From assembly GCA_940671915.1 (NCBI GenBank), contig CALNVZ010003434.1:17530720-17594719 (forward strand): a DNA stretch of 64,000 nt, given 5' to 3'. The notes below the pieces were generated by a model that saw only the letters and a program-made list of their open reading frames with translations, was not told where the DNA came from and ran no database searches. The translations under genes were made by a program, and so were the position numbers. This DNA comes from Paracentrotus lividus. Taxonomy: Eukaryota; Echinodermata; Echinoidea; Camarodonta; Echinidae. The number at the start of each line of letters is the position of its first letter. Position 1 is the first letter of the stretch. Of this stretch, positions 21,705 to 34,164 are shown in pieces.

Positions 21705-24240
21705 AGCACACAGGACAAGTGAGAATTGAAAAATAAAACAATATTTAACTGAGCGATGAATCCCAAGTGCAGGGATGAATAGAACTACAACAGTGATCCC
21801 AGGCAAACTTTAGTGTTTAATCTAGGTTTGTAATTACTTTGAAAGAGAAACACAACGATGAATGCCAGTGATGAATCTCTCAGGATTATTGCAGGGGAGT
21901 GATATCTCAAAGGGCGCAACTTTCGCGTATATGTTGTGAAACATGTGAATTGGAAGAAGGTGTATACAGTCTAGTTCTGTTACATTGAGGTGCTTTAGAT
22001 CAAGCCAATTGTCTTGTTATACTGAACATAGACCCATGTGCGCATGTTTAAAGTTGGGACAGGAAGAACTGAATGCTTGTTATATCAGTACTTGTTATAC
22101 GAAGGAGTAGTCCCCATCATCATGCTTGTAAATGGGAACTTCACTCTAAAATAAAATTTGATGATAATGTGAGCAGAAAAATGAGAGAAACATAGGATTA
22201 CATTTGTATTATTGAAACTTGGCAAATACATGTATCTTTTCTCAATTGTCTACATTTTTGTCAAAATCAGCTTAATTTTAACTGAGAGAGTTGTTTCACT
22301 CATGGTTAGGAACAGTACATGTATGTTTTACAATCAGGCCTCATACAGTACATGTACAATATCTATTTAACTTTAGACATTATATGCATTATTTGAAGCT
22401 TGCGTAATGTTTTAAATTTGCATTTGTGTGGGGAGGTCATATTATGAAAGGTCAAGTAATCAATTTTTATTGTGTGTATACAAAGTATTTTACACTCTTT
22501 TGCTACAATACAAACCTGTTTTGGCACCACATGTGTAGTAGAAAAATTGACGGTCTGGAAAGGTCGCCTTTTCCCCCTTGATAGTGTTTTTTTTCCCCCA
22601 TTAAAAGAGGTCTGTACCATTAAAATGATAAATTTTCTATGAGTTTATAAAGTGTTTGCTACATGTCTATGCAGTGACGTGTTTTCTCTCTCTCTCTCTC
22701 TTTTTTTTATCATACTGTACGAACATACAAGTTATGTATAAAACTTGTTATGGCGTGGGTTTATGAATTATCCAATTCTCATTGATGTTTTTAAGGAATA
22801 GTTGGGAATTGGCCGAAAAGAAAGGGGCCTATCTTGCCCAAAGATGGTTGTATTCAATTATTTATATTAATGATTTTTATAGATTATAAATATAATACCA
22901 GCTTCAGCATTTTAATTTGTGTCAGGTTTATATTTATGCATATTAAAAGTGACTTTTGTTAAAAATGTCATCTTGTATTATAGTGTACACTAAGATTTTT
23001 TATTTGTATGCATAGTCTTTTTTCAATCATTTGTTTTATATGAAAATAAAAAAAATCATGTAGAATATGTTATGATATTCATTTTATATAGAAAGATTTC
23101 AGAGATTTATCACAATAATTTGAATTTGTTATATTGTTTTTGAAAAGTTGTTTAATGAACTCTATGAGCTTCTTCATGTTTTCATTGCCCTTCTTTGTGT
23201 ATAGGCCTGGATTTCAATTCTTGTTCGCATTCTTTGTCCTTGTTTCATTGTTTCCGTTTCATTTTCTAATAAAATTTCTCTTCTTTTTTTCTGTTAATCT
23301 TCTATCTTCTTTATATCTTAGCATTTTTTGGTCAACATTGTGTTCAAGTTTCTTGCAAAATGTGCTGTTGGACACTTCATAAGGATATTGAATCACAATT
23401 GCTATAGACTTCGATGTGTTGTTGTTTCTCTTCAGTATTTGGCGTTATTTTGTCTCAAAAGGATAAGTCACTTCTGGGCAGTATTGTAATTCAATTCAGA
23501 AAAGGTTTTGCTCGTTTCCAGAATATTAATATGGTTTGCATTGAGATTTAGAATAATTTTTCAAGAAAGTAATGGAAAATGCAATAGTACGCACATTTTT
23601 TTTTAGTAGATAGCTGAAGCTATTGGTATGTTGTAAAAAAAAAAAAAAAAGACACGATCACAATATTTGTTTTATTTAGAATTTCACTCTCAGAAGTCTG
23701 TGAAGGTCATATTGAACAAGAAGAATGTTTGCATTCAGTCAAAATGAATCATTCCCAATTGAATGCATATTTCTCATATTTCAATGGATTGCAAACTATA
23801 TTTTCTTTAACCCTATGAATATTTTTTATTTGGGCGATTATAATGTAATCTTTTTCTTCCTTAAGGTGTGAAGATTGTAATGTATTAGGATACATAAAGT
23901 TAATAATATATTTTATATTAACCGTGCAAAATCAAAATAAGGAGATTCATGATTATTGTGCTGTTTAATAGCTATGATGGTATCTCCATACAAGTATGTT
24001 TGAAAGGATTAACGGTGGTTGATTTTATGATAGCTATAAAGTTTAAGTAAGCCTTCAATGTCACTTTTCTCTATATATACATGTCTCTAAGTAATGTTCT
24101 ATGTATTAAATCAAACTCATTCACATGAATATTAGTTTTCTGTTTACTTGCTTTGTATTTGTATGAAATAACAAATTTCAAATCTATGCTATCTTCACAT
24201 TTCCTCGACTTTCCTCCTCTTCCCCCGCCTCATCACTAAG
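21705..24240. other. Intergenic, no gene recognised
   Basis: AT-rich. It contains a (CT)9-like tract at 22685-22701 and an A18 run at about 23634-23651. Short reading frames look like noise. Confidence 0.5.
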
Positions 24241-24410
24241 GATCATTGACTTCTCATGTATATTTCTTTATTAGTATCACCTTCACAATCACCTTTTTTA
24301 TTATAACCACCAGTATCCTCCACCTCCTCATAATTATTAATATTCTTATCATTATCATCATCAACAAAGATCACTATCATTACTATTTATATAAGTATAG
24401 CCACAATCAT

Positions 24411-24730
24411 AATCATCATCATCATCATCATCATTACTGAAATCATCACCTTTATCATCGTCATCATCATCATGATCATCACCTACACCACCACCACGAC
24501 CACCACCACCACAACCATCATCACAATAACCATCATAATCTTCATCATCATCATCATCGTCCTCATCCTCATCATCATAATCATCCTCATCATCATCATC
24601 CTCATCATCATTCGCAGCATCATCATTCGCAGCATCATCATCATCATCATAGTCGTCATCACAACAATCATTATCATCATTATCATCATCATCATCATCA
24701 TCATCCTCATCATCATCAGCTTCATCAAAT
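24411..24730. repeat. (CAT)n microsatellite, ~320 bp, interrupted
   Basis: ATC/CAT triplets carry CAC, CCT and GCAGCATCATCATT interruptions, the last repeated twice. The 130-codon Asp-rich minus-strand frame over it is a repeat artefact. Confidence 0.9.
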
Positions 24731-24734
24731 GATC

Positions 24735-27170
24735 GAAGGAGATACTGATCCATAATGAATCCTGCAAAGTTTCCATCCCTCTATTGTTGATGTTTTGCTG
24801 CTGTATTTGATGTTGTTGTTGTTCTTTGGTGGAATTATCACGCTATCAAATTAAAACCTTATTTAATTTTTTTTTTTTTTAAGGAAAAAAAAAAAAAAAA
24901 AATGCGGCAAAAAAAATGTCAACCTACATCATGAACATAAATCATTGAAAAAAAAAATTATATGAACCAGACCTAGTTTATTTGATTATTTTATTCGGTT
25001 CTTATGCCATTAATCATGATCGCTAAGAGGCACATTTATCTTGTTAGAATAATTCAATTATAAAAGAGAAATACATTAACATATAAGGTTCTTATACCTG
25101 TAACCCGACCTATATTCAAATTTTCACAGTTCTGCATCGATAAATGTCCTTTTTATCGTGAAAAAGGTGAAAAGAATTCTAAATGTGGTTATTTGGAAAA
25201 CATTTGAACAAAATGAAAATAAAAGATTATCAACAGTAGGCCTACATCATGTCATGTTGATCATTGCTATTTAGATCGAGTTAGTTATTACATGTGTATT
25301 TCAATTTTGTAGAGATTAGATTTGATCTGATATCATGATATAATATTTCGTTTTTTTTTTTTTTTTTTTTTATTAATGTTATTAATAAATATTGCCACTG
25401 AAATATAAATACATTTGCCATAACTAACCATTTACAATAATCATACAATTAAACGGCTGCATGCGTGACCCTTTACCGTTTTATCCACCACTCCAATCTA
25501 ATTTGACAAATCGATCCCGCTACTAGCATTGAATCTGAATTATTTATTGCTTATGTACTTAACCAACGATAACAACATGATGTGATATAATAGCAAAGTA
25601 TGCAATTATGAATGATAACCAGATCAAAAGAACATTGAAAGGATGATGATAAATTGGACGTTTGCTTTTTGAGGACGCCTCACTGTCCCTCTTTACAAAG
25701 AAAATGACAAAAGAACATCGTTAGCAGTGCCAACCCCATCACTTAAAAGTGGCAAAATGCCAATATCAACTACTCAAGTTTCATATAAATCTTGATGATA
25801 CAACCTGCCCAACTATTCAATTGAATAATCAATCAGATATTGCGATATTAAATGGCATCCATCTCTGGAAAGGGCCTGTCCCACAGAAGGCTATCATTGT
25901 TGCGACAACCTGCGGACAAACAGATCGATAATAATATCGAACCCTAAACCAGCGATTTGTACTACCTGACTCTATCTGTGAACTTTATCTGGGCCAAGAG
26001 TAACAAAACTTGCATAGAAGCTCAGAGTGCACCCCGCCCCCCCTCTAAAAAAAAGTAACAATATATAACATAAAATAATAATGAAATAACAATAAAGATA
26101 AAAAAAGATAAATCTTGAAATACAATAACAATAAGATAAATCAAAAATTGATGTAATAAATAGACGGTAAAATATAATAATTAAATAAATAATAGATTAA
26201 CAATTATAATCTTAATAAAGATAAGATAAATTAATGACAAATGCATACAAATAAAGAATAGAATAATGGATTAAAAATACTATTGCTACAATATTACAAT
26301 TGGCAATCACGTCTGTGTTTTTTTGCATTTGTGTAGAAAAGTGGGCATATTTGTCGAAATAACGGCGATTTGAATCTGCGCCTTAGTAGTCGACAACCCA
26401 TTTCCTACGTTGTCGCGACCATCCGATCATCTTCTGCTCAGTGGGCGGGGCAATCCTTTACAGTCCCCTCTATTGACCCTATATTTTACGATTTCTGATT
26501 CGACATAAAATAACTTCAGAAACTGCTGCTTCTATATATGTGCTCCTCTCTTCGTCCGTCTCTCCCCATCTTCTCTTCTCTCCCCCTCACTTATGTGATT
26601 ATGGTGAGAAAACAAAATACAACGTAACAAAAGCAAAACAAACACAAACAAAGAAAAGTCAATGATTTAATGATGATTAAAAAAAAAAATACGTTACCAT
26701 CGTTCCCAAAATGCTGACGACGTAGTAGTATGAGATATTTTCTGATACAATTGAATATACCAGAGAAGTTATTCAATTAGAGATAAGTTAGAGATGCGAA
26801 TAAATTCATGTTCCATCTGTATGCACTATAAATGCCCGATTGTCTCTATATATTACAAAACGACGATCAGAGTCGCCGTTGTTTATCTGTCAGGTCTTAA
26901 TAAAATTTAAAAACGCAAGCGAATCAACAAAACTGCATATATATTGTAGCGTCGCATGGATGGATATAAACCTTATATTAATCTTTGCTGTCGTAAAAAG
27001 AATATACATAGTGATTTTTGTCCCGCGCGAACAAGTTCGAAAGGCTAGGGGACTATGGAACGGCTCCGTACGCCGTATGTGTGATGTGTCCCGTCCGATT
27101 CGTTCCGTCATTCGGCTCGTCATCCGTCTCGTCCGTTCCGTCCGTGACGTCTCGTCATGTGACTCAAGAC
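24735..27170. other. Intergenic, no gene recognised
   Basis: It holds a T21-22 run at about 25351-25372 and an A/T-only tract of AATAA-type words (26040-26300). A CG-rich patch at 27005-27165 has recurring CCGTCC/CGTTCCGT words next to the satellite-like array. No supported exon. Confidence 0.5.
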
Positions 27171-27174
27171 ATGC

Positions 27175-28420
27175 TTCAATTTGCTACTCCTTGTTCGCAC
27201 ATTCATTACAGTACCGATTTCCGATTCCATTTGCTTTAATTCTGTGATAGGCACTAAGTTGGATAGCTACAATAACTTTTCTTCACAGAAATTTGACTTA
27301 GTACCTTTGACCCCTTTGATGTAGCTGAAATTTTCTTATCACCCTCACCGCTCCTTCAAATGTTAATTTGGCTACAAAATGCTAGCTCCTTCTCCATTTT
27401 TCTCCGATTTTCGATTCTGTTTGCTTTGATGTTGATAGCACTAGGTGAAAGGACGTACAAAACTTCTTCAGCGGAATTTTGACTTTTGACCCCTTTGATT
27501 CCTTTGACTTGAATTTTTGGACCTATATTGTTAATTGGCTAAAAATGCTACTACTCTTCGTCATATTTTTCATCCGATCTTCGATTTCCGTTGCATTATG
27601 TGATAGCACTAGGTGAGAACTACAAAATTCTTTCGCGGAATTTTTGATTTTGACGCCTTTGACCTTTGATGACCTTGTATTATTTACCTATATTGTTAAT
27701 TGGCTAAAAATGGCTACTCCTTCGCCATTTTTGTCATATTGTCGATTCGTTTGCATTACTGTGATTAGCACTAGGGAGGACTACAAAACTTCTTCGGCGA
27801 ATTTTGACTTTTGACCCGCTTTGACTTGCTTAGACTTTAGGCATATAGAATTACATTGCTACCAAAAATGTGCTACGTCATCTTCACCATTTCATCCGAT
27901 TTCGATTTCCGCTTGCTTTATGTTGATAGCACCATAGGTGAGGACTACAAAACTTCTTCACAGAATTTTGACTTTTGACCCCTTTGACCTTGACCTTGAC
28001 ATTTTTGACCTATATTGTAAATTGCTAAAAATGCTACTCCTTCGCCATTTTTCATCCGATTTCGATTCCGTTTGCATTATTGTGATAGCACTAGGTGAGG
28101 ACTACAAAACTTCTTGCGGAATTTTGACTTTTGACCCCTTTGACCTTTGACCTTAACTTTTACTTATATTGTACATCTTGCGCTACAAAATGCTACTCCT
28201 TCACCATTTTTCATCGCGATTTCGATTCCGCTTGCTTTATGTGATAGCACTAGGTGAGGACTACAAAACTTCTTCACAGAATTTTGACTTTTGACCCCTT
28301 TGACCTTTGACCTTGACTTTGGCCTATAATGTACGATATGCGTACAAAATGCTATTCTTCGCCACTTTTTTTACCCGATTTTCGAATTCCCGTTTGCCTT
28401 ATGTGATAGCACCTAACTCG
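27175..28420. repeat. Tandem array of ~160-bp units
   Basis: Recognisable units restart at GATAGCACTAGGTGAGGACT near 27247, 27434, 27602, 27763, 27925, 28084, 28243 and 28405, so the period settles at 159-168 bp after a diverged first unit. Each unit has CTACAAAACTTCTTC, TTTTGACTTTTGACCCC, GCTACTCCTTCGCCATTTTT and TTTCGATTCCG. Single-base indels between units are frequent. No conserved reading frame. Confidence 0.92.
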
Positions 28421-28643
28421 TGATATAATGGGAATTTTACATTATCGGCGGGGACATATATTGCGCATCGCGTAATTTACTAATCCACTTGTTATTATTG
28501 GCCCTAATCCAACTATCGATCTTTATTTCAAAAGTTGTGGTTTGAATAAAATATTTATAATAAGCCACTTTGTCTCCATGCATACATATACATGCTACTC
28601 TCGTGACTAGTTTTCTCTCTTGTATGGACGCTTTTCAGAGTGA

Positions 28644-28784
28644 TCAGGGGTCCGTTTTTTCGAAACCGTCATAAGTCCAAGTTCGTGGACATAAACATTG
28701 AAACACTTGGTTATTCTACAGCATGTGCCTTAATGGGTTGTCCAAGAACTTAAACTTATGGCAGTTTTGAGAAACAGGGCTTGG
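28644..28784. mobile_element. ~140-bp palindromic MITE, family A copy 2
   Basis: Its ends CAGGGGTCCGTTTTTTCGAA and GAGAAACAGGGCTTGG, and the inner pair AAGTTCGTGGACAT / GGGTTGTCCAAGAACTT, match the copy at 14055-14198. It begins about 220 bp after the tandem array. Confidence 0.75.
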
Positions 28785-31185
28785 TCGTTAAAATATGATA
28801 ACACGCATTAATTTAACGTATTTAGTCGAGAGATATAGTTTAGCTTCTAGGACACCTACACCGTACACACTGAACAATCCCCCCTAAAATAATCACCCAT
28901 ACACAGTGAGTCCCAAAATAAAATGTCCCATCATTTTTGCATTGTTTAAAGCATGAACATTTAATCATGAATTTCATGATATGTCTTGGTATAGTGATCC
29001 TCCCAGCATTTGTTGGTACCCTTTTCATTTGGATCTCAGTAACAGACAATCTTCAGAAGATAGCAGAATCTCAATTGTGCCAAATAGATGGATGAAGATT
29101 AAAGACAAATGTTGAAAGAATACGTGTACACACATACACACCCTGTCACCACTCACACACCCCCACCCACACATATCATCCCTCACACACACGCACCCAC
29201 ACACACAGTAAATAATTCACAATGATACTTCCCTCTGATGTTTTGTTTACCAAGACCATCACTGAATGTTTGGGACGTAGGCCTAGTCCTTCCCAAACAA
29301 CTGTTTGTGAGTGTTATGAGGGTGTGTGTGTGTATGTGTGTGGGTGTTTTTGATGAGGGTGTGGGTGTGTATGTGCATGTGTGTGTGCTAGTGTGGATGA
29401 GATAGGGTATGTGCGTGTGCATGTATGTGTGAGGGTGTATGTGGGTGTGTGTGGTGTGGGTGTGTGTCTTTGTGCGTGCACATAAGTAATAAATTCTCAG
29501 AATTGTTTAGTCTTCACCCAGTCACATGGCGCATGAGAAATGTGAGAACTGTGAGATAGGAGAGTAATTCTACAGCAAACGGGCAGCGTGTACCCAATAA
29601 TTGTTAAAAACAAAACATTGGTTTCTTGCAGGAAGCTGTCTTGTTTATTAATTTTAATCTTATTTTACCTACAATTTGTTAAGTATTTTGTTATACTATA
29701 CAATGCTCCCTTAAAACTCCCTGTCTCTTATATACATTAGGAAGCTTTGAGAACGTAGCTTAGAGTATAAAAAAATGGTAATGCAAAAATGATTCCAAGT
29801 ATATCTAGGGCGGTTGAACACACTTATTTCAGTCTGCATTATTCATATAAGGATGAATAGCAAGGTTTATCATTAAATTGTTTATTACTATTGCCATTAT
29901 ATTTACCCCTTTATAAATATTCATGTTGGATCATCAGCAGTTAGGGAAACCTAAGTACCATGTCAACCTCCAATAAAGTAGGATAAGGTTCAAATTCTTG
30001 CGGAAGAGAGCGTCGAATGAAATATCTCACATACCCCAATAATAATAATAATAATAAAATTAAGAAAAGAAAAGAAAAAAAAAAAACGCTTTTTAAAAAT
30101 TATAGTAAAAATATCTTTTCATTCAAGTGCAGCTCATAATTTACTATCTGGAAACAATGCTCGGTCAAAACCACGAAATTCTGCCGTCAAACTTTGGTCA
30201 TGATGGGTCCGCTTCGGAGATAGTTTGGCGATCTGCCCGCCCGGATACTTAAACTTTTGAATAATCCAATAACAAAGGTTGTGTTTTTTTAACTTGTTAA
30301 GTCGGTTATTCTTGTTGGAGAATATACCTGGTATGAAATCAATCGCATTTGAGCCTGTGTCAACATATGGATTAACAAGCTGGTACTTATTCACTTCTTG
30401 ACTTCATCTTCATAGGGTAACCAGCGTCCTAGTTTCTTCAATGTCATAAATCAAGAGATAATTACCCCCTTTGCGTAAGTTTGCGTTTGGTGATAATAGA
30501 AAAGATAATTTTAGGGAATCACTTATGACAAATGAGCTTCAATCCTTTTGCTGATTGCCGAATGACGGATGGGAAGAATTACAGGGAAACAAAGGGATGA
30601 GGTATTTGCCTTAAAGGGTTTGAGAGAAAGAGAAAAAGGTTTTCTATAAACGAAGGGTGGTACGGATTCACACTTAAAATAAGGTCTTTGCCCTTGCAGT
30701 TTGCTAGGCCATCCCTAAAATGAGTCGATAGGTGTCAGGAGATTGAATAAAACCAGTCGCGGGTCCAGGAGGGGGCGCATGGGATTCGCACCCCCTATAA
30801 TCTTAAAAGTACTTATTTACTGTACATGTTAAACAATATTGAGGACTGAGCCCGAATTTATTCTGGCTGAGGTCTATGGAAAATGTGTGTTATAGCCAAA
30901 CAGCTCGTCTCATATCGGAAAATTTCGAAGACTCCCCATATCATGCCTGGCGCGCCCCCACCCCCTATTTTCAGACCCACCACTGAAAAAAGAGAGTAAG
31001 TGCCTCAATAAAATTGATTGTTTATCAAAACTTAATATTTTAGTTCCTTCTGACAATCTGTCAATTATTATATGGTAAGGAGGTGTACTAGAAATGATGT
31101 TTGCAAAAACAAACAAACAAACAAGAGAGAGAGAAAAAAAAATCATTGTAGCTTGATGTCCTGGCAAACGACGGAATTAGTGACT
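28785..31185. other. Intergenic with converging dinucleotide repeats
   Basis: A CA-rich tract (29126-29210) and a TG-rich tract (29321-29480) face each other across about 110 bp and could pair. (AAT)6 and A-rich runs lie at 30038-30085. The 86-codon minus-strand frame at 30134-30394 is not recognised and has no supporting context. Confidence 0.6.
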
Positions 31186-31260
31186 GGGACTCGACTCGCA
31201 AACGTTTTTGATCAGTATCCCGGCTACCTATCCACTGGACCTCAATACCTCTATGGCCCA
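31186..31260 (-). mobile_element. tRNA-like SINE head (minus strand)
   Basis: On the minus strand, GTCCAGTGGATAGGTAGCC resembles an A box and GCGAGTCGAGTCCCAG a B box, with tRNA-like spacing. It abuts the hairpin that follows. Confidence 0.5.
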
Positions 31261-31396
31261 TATTCTGTTTGTAGGCATATGCGTCGCAAGTTCGTGCAAA
31301 GCTATTGTGCGATCCGCATCAGACAAAATGATCGCACAATAGCTTTGCACGAACTTGCGACGCATACAAACTCCATCTTCATAGCAGAATATGGGC
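31256..31396. repeat. 141-bp hairpin with 37-bp perfect inner arms
   Basis: 31278-31314 and 31330-31366 are exact reverse complements around a 15-base loop. Outer ends GCCCATATTCTG and CAGAATATGGGC also pair, with a few unpaired bases between. It is compact, GC-richer than its surroundings and without coding capacity. Confidence 0.85.
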
Positions 31397-31429
31397 TTAT
31401 GTGTCTACATGCAAAGCCCTACCAAAATA

Positions 31430-31515
31430 CATTATTAATGCATCGACTTAGATTTGAACATCCGTTTCGGACCTCAAAACTACCAAAGAAGTGCTTTACC
31501 CCTGAGCCATGTAGC
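31430..31515 (-). mobile_element. tRNA-like SINE head (minus strand)
   Basis: On the minus strand, ATGGCTCAGGGGTAAAGC (A box) and CGGATGTTCAAATCT (B box) appear with tRNA spacing. It sits on the other side of the 31256-31396 hairpin, in the same orientation as the head at 31186. Confidence 0.55.
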
Positions 31516-31519
31516 TTTT

Positions 31520-33018
31520 GATTAAAAAAAAAAAAAAAAAAAATGGAATTAGATGAAGAAAAAAATAGAGAGTTTTATAAATCTGTTCGGCCGGATGCTA
31601 TTCCCTCTAAATAAATAAATAAATAAACAAATAAATGTAAAAAAAGAAAAAAGAATAAAGACAGATATGAAATATACCGTTTACCCTTCCTGTACATATA
31701 TTACAGTAATGAATTTTAGTACGAAATTAGGTCACCTGAAACTAAATTAGTTCATCAAACACTAGTATGCCTACATAACAAGAAGTTGTCCCATTTCATC
31801 AATTCAATTTCCCAAAACAAAAGTTACGCGAGGCGACCCGTATCCTCTCTTAACTCTACAAAAAAGAACTGATGTAAATTTATGGATTTACTCTAAATAA
31901 ATGAAAAAATATTCGTCTCTGAAAACGCCTGGAGAAAATCTTAGGCGGTGTTTCTATTGAAAGAATTGACTATTTTAAACGATTACCCCGAGGTAATTAG
32001 CTTCGAAAATTAGACAAATACATTTCAAGGAAAGACACGCTCTGTAATATAAGTAACTTGTCTTAAACTATAGGACAATAATTTGGGTAAATTGTTTACA
32101 TAGACATGATAGAGGGGCAACAAATACAAATGGCTTTGAAGTCACCGCATGTTCATTGTTTCCAGCGAGGTGTTTCCAGACTTCTTGATTACATCTAAAC
32201 GTCTCATCAGCTAAAGTGAGCGATGATAGAGCATTTTTTCTTGTTGTAAATAGTTGCATAACTTTCACATTTTTTTTCCAATTTTCTTCAAAGAAAAGGA
32301 CAGCGTTTTCCTGTCGCCAGTAGACAAAGATTGTTATATATATCGCTCTGCCCTGGTTTTGAAAACTCTTAATCTTTCAAAGTCAATTATGAACTGTATG
32401 AAGGGGAATCACTGTACACAACCAAGACAATAAGGATGGGGGTAATTGTGGACCCGGGGCAATATCTCGGACCACTTATTGATCTCATCTAACTGAAATG
32501 GATGATTTGGTTGGTAAGTTGTTGGGTTTTGACAGATATGTACAGGCGCGATCCCCCCCCTAGCAAACAAAAAAAAAAAAAAAAAAAAAAAGAAAGAAAA
32601 AGGGGGAAAAAAAGGAAAGAGAGGAAAAAAAAAGCGAATTAAAAATCGACGAGCGGGCCGATGACCCCAACCCTACCCTATGGTTGATACATCATGAACC
32701 TCTTTAACCGAAGGCCCCCTCCCAAATTAACATATACCCCCACCCGTCCCCCGTCTTACGTCTGGGGACCGTCACATCTGAAGATGTGATTGAGATTCAA
32801 ACTGCATGGTCTATCCGCGTCAGTTTTTAAGAGAATGCAACTATATTTGGCTGTAAATTTTTCGCTCGACCAACTTTCGTATCCATACCACAAAATAGAA
32901 CTTGATATTATGTAGATCACACTCAAATATCCAAGTATTTTGACAATATAGTGACACACATCCATGAGTGCTTTCACACATAATACTCTGAAAACGCACC
33001 TAATCGAGTATTTTAAAT
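31520..33018. other. Intergenic, no gene recognised
   Basis: A19 (about 31525-31543) and A-rich (32571-32635) tracts occur, with (AAAT)n at 31608-31635. Short frames look like noise. Confidence 0.5.
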
Positions 33019-33239
33019 TTGACAATATAGTGACACACCCAAATGAGTTTATTTAATTAACTCATTTTATTGAGTAACAATATAAGAGTACATTGCCACA
33101 ACTAATCTAGTGAGTAACGCTTTACATACTCAGAGAGTTAGTAAGTAAAGGTTTAAAACTCATCAACTTGCGTCGTGTGATGAGTATTGTGCAACCTTTA
33201 CTTACTGACTCTCTGAGTATGTAAAGCGTTACTCACTAG
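33019..33239. repeat. Palindrome with 47-bp arms
   Basis: 33107-33153 and 33193-33239 are inverted copies with one mismatch (CTAGTGAGTAACGCTTTACA at the outer end). A second inner stem ACTCATCA / TGATGAGT lies in the loop. Just upstream, GACAATATAGTGACACAC occurs twice in direct orientation, at about 32941 and 33019. Confidence 0.85.
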
Positions 33240-33687
33240 GTGAGTCCTATTCCTTTTTGTTTGTTTGTTTGCCGTTTTTATAATGATATTTGGAATGTTC
33301 CGATGATATACACTGCATTACTCACTTCAGTGCATCAATTCACACAAACCAATACATTGCATTGATCAATGCTCAAATTACTCAAAATGTGGGCGCTAGT
33401 GTAGTTTGGTATCCACTACACACCACCCTACCCCACCACCCTACCCTAACCCTAGTGTACCTTGTGGGGTCGCTGTCAACCCTATCCCTTCACGTAGCAC
33501 AGGCCTCGCGGCTGGATGCTTAACTACACTAGCGCCAAACTGTGTACATGACTGACAAAAGTAATGGGAAATCCATGCATGTTAATCTAGTTGTTAGTGT
33601 TATGAGACGATGTATATCATCGGAACATTCCAAATATCATTATAAAAACAGGCAAACAAACAAAACAAAAAAGGAACAGGACTCACC
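33239..33687. mobile_element. 449-bp TIR element with nested inverted repeat
   Basis: The left end GGTGAGTCCTATTCC and right end GGAACAGGACTCACC begin arms of about 73 bp that include TTTATAATGATATTTGGAAT and its complement. Inside, GGCGCTAGTGTAGTT (about 33391) and AACTACACTAGCGCC (about 33522) pair as a second stem. Between these lies a CCCTACCCTAACCCTA-like stretch (about 33427-33455). It abuts the palindrome ending at 33239. Confidence 0.75.
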
Positions 33688-34087
33688 AAGGACAATATTA
33701 AGAGCATGCAGGCCTCTCGCTCCCCGTACCGCTCACATAAACAGAGTGTTTAATGCTATGGTTCCCGCTATCAATGTACGACGTATACGCGTACCGTAGA
33801 ACATACCTAGTGTGCGTCTCGATGTCTACTCGTGATCGAGTAGCGTACGGGCGCACATGTAAAAGTACCGCATAGCCAGTAAAATTACTCTCAAAGACGT
33901 TTCACGAGACTGAGACGTACGAAGACGTGTCGTAGTTTATCATCATTTGAATTACAGGCTATATAGGGATTTTCAGCAATTCTCACTACTCGATGTTAGT
34001 GTTTTCACCCGATCATTTCACCAAGCGCGTACCAAGTTGAAGAGAAACTCACTTGCACATTTGTTTTACGTAATTGAACATGTAAGT

Positions 34088-34164
34088 ACTAAGGGATACA
34101 CAAGAAAAAATTTATTGAGTATATATACTCAATTTTTTTTTTTTCTTGAGTATCCGTCCTTAGT
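34088..34164. repeat. 77-bp foldback hairpin
   Basis: ACTAAGGGATACACAAGAAA pairs with TTTCTTGAGTATCCGTCCTT plus AGT, around a TTGAGTATATATACTCAA palindromic centre. Confidence 0.8.

Noticed and set aside
24361-24753. 130-codon Asp-rich frame (minus) and Ile-rich frame (plus)
   Set aside because: They are translations of the (CAT)n microsatellite.
26840-27247. 135-codon plus-strand frame
   Set aside because: It covers a CG-rich CCGTCC-word patch and ends in the tandem array; no domain, no splice-consistent partner exon.
31072-31521. 149-codon plus-strand frame, the longest in the spacer
   Set aside because: It runs through two minus-strand tRNA-like SINE heads and a perfect hairpin; no recognisable protein features.
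33424-33456. Telomeric repeat insertion
   Set aside because: The CCCTACCCTAACCCTA-like words are few and irregular and lie inside a TIR element; not a run of exact telomere repeats.
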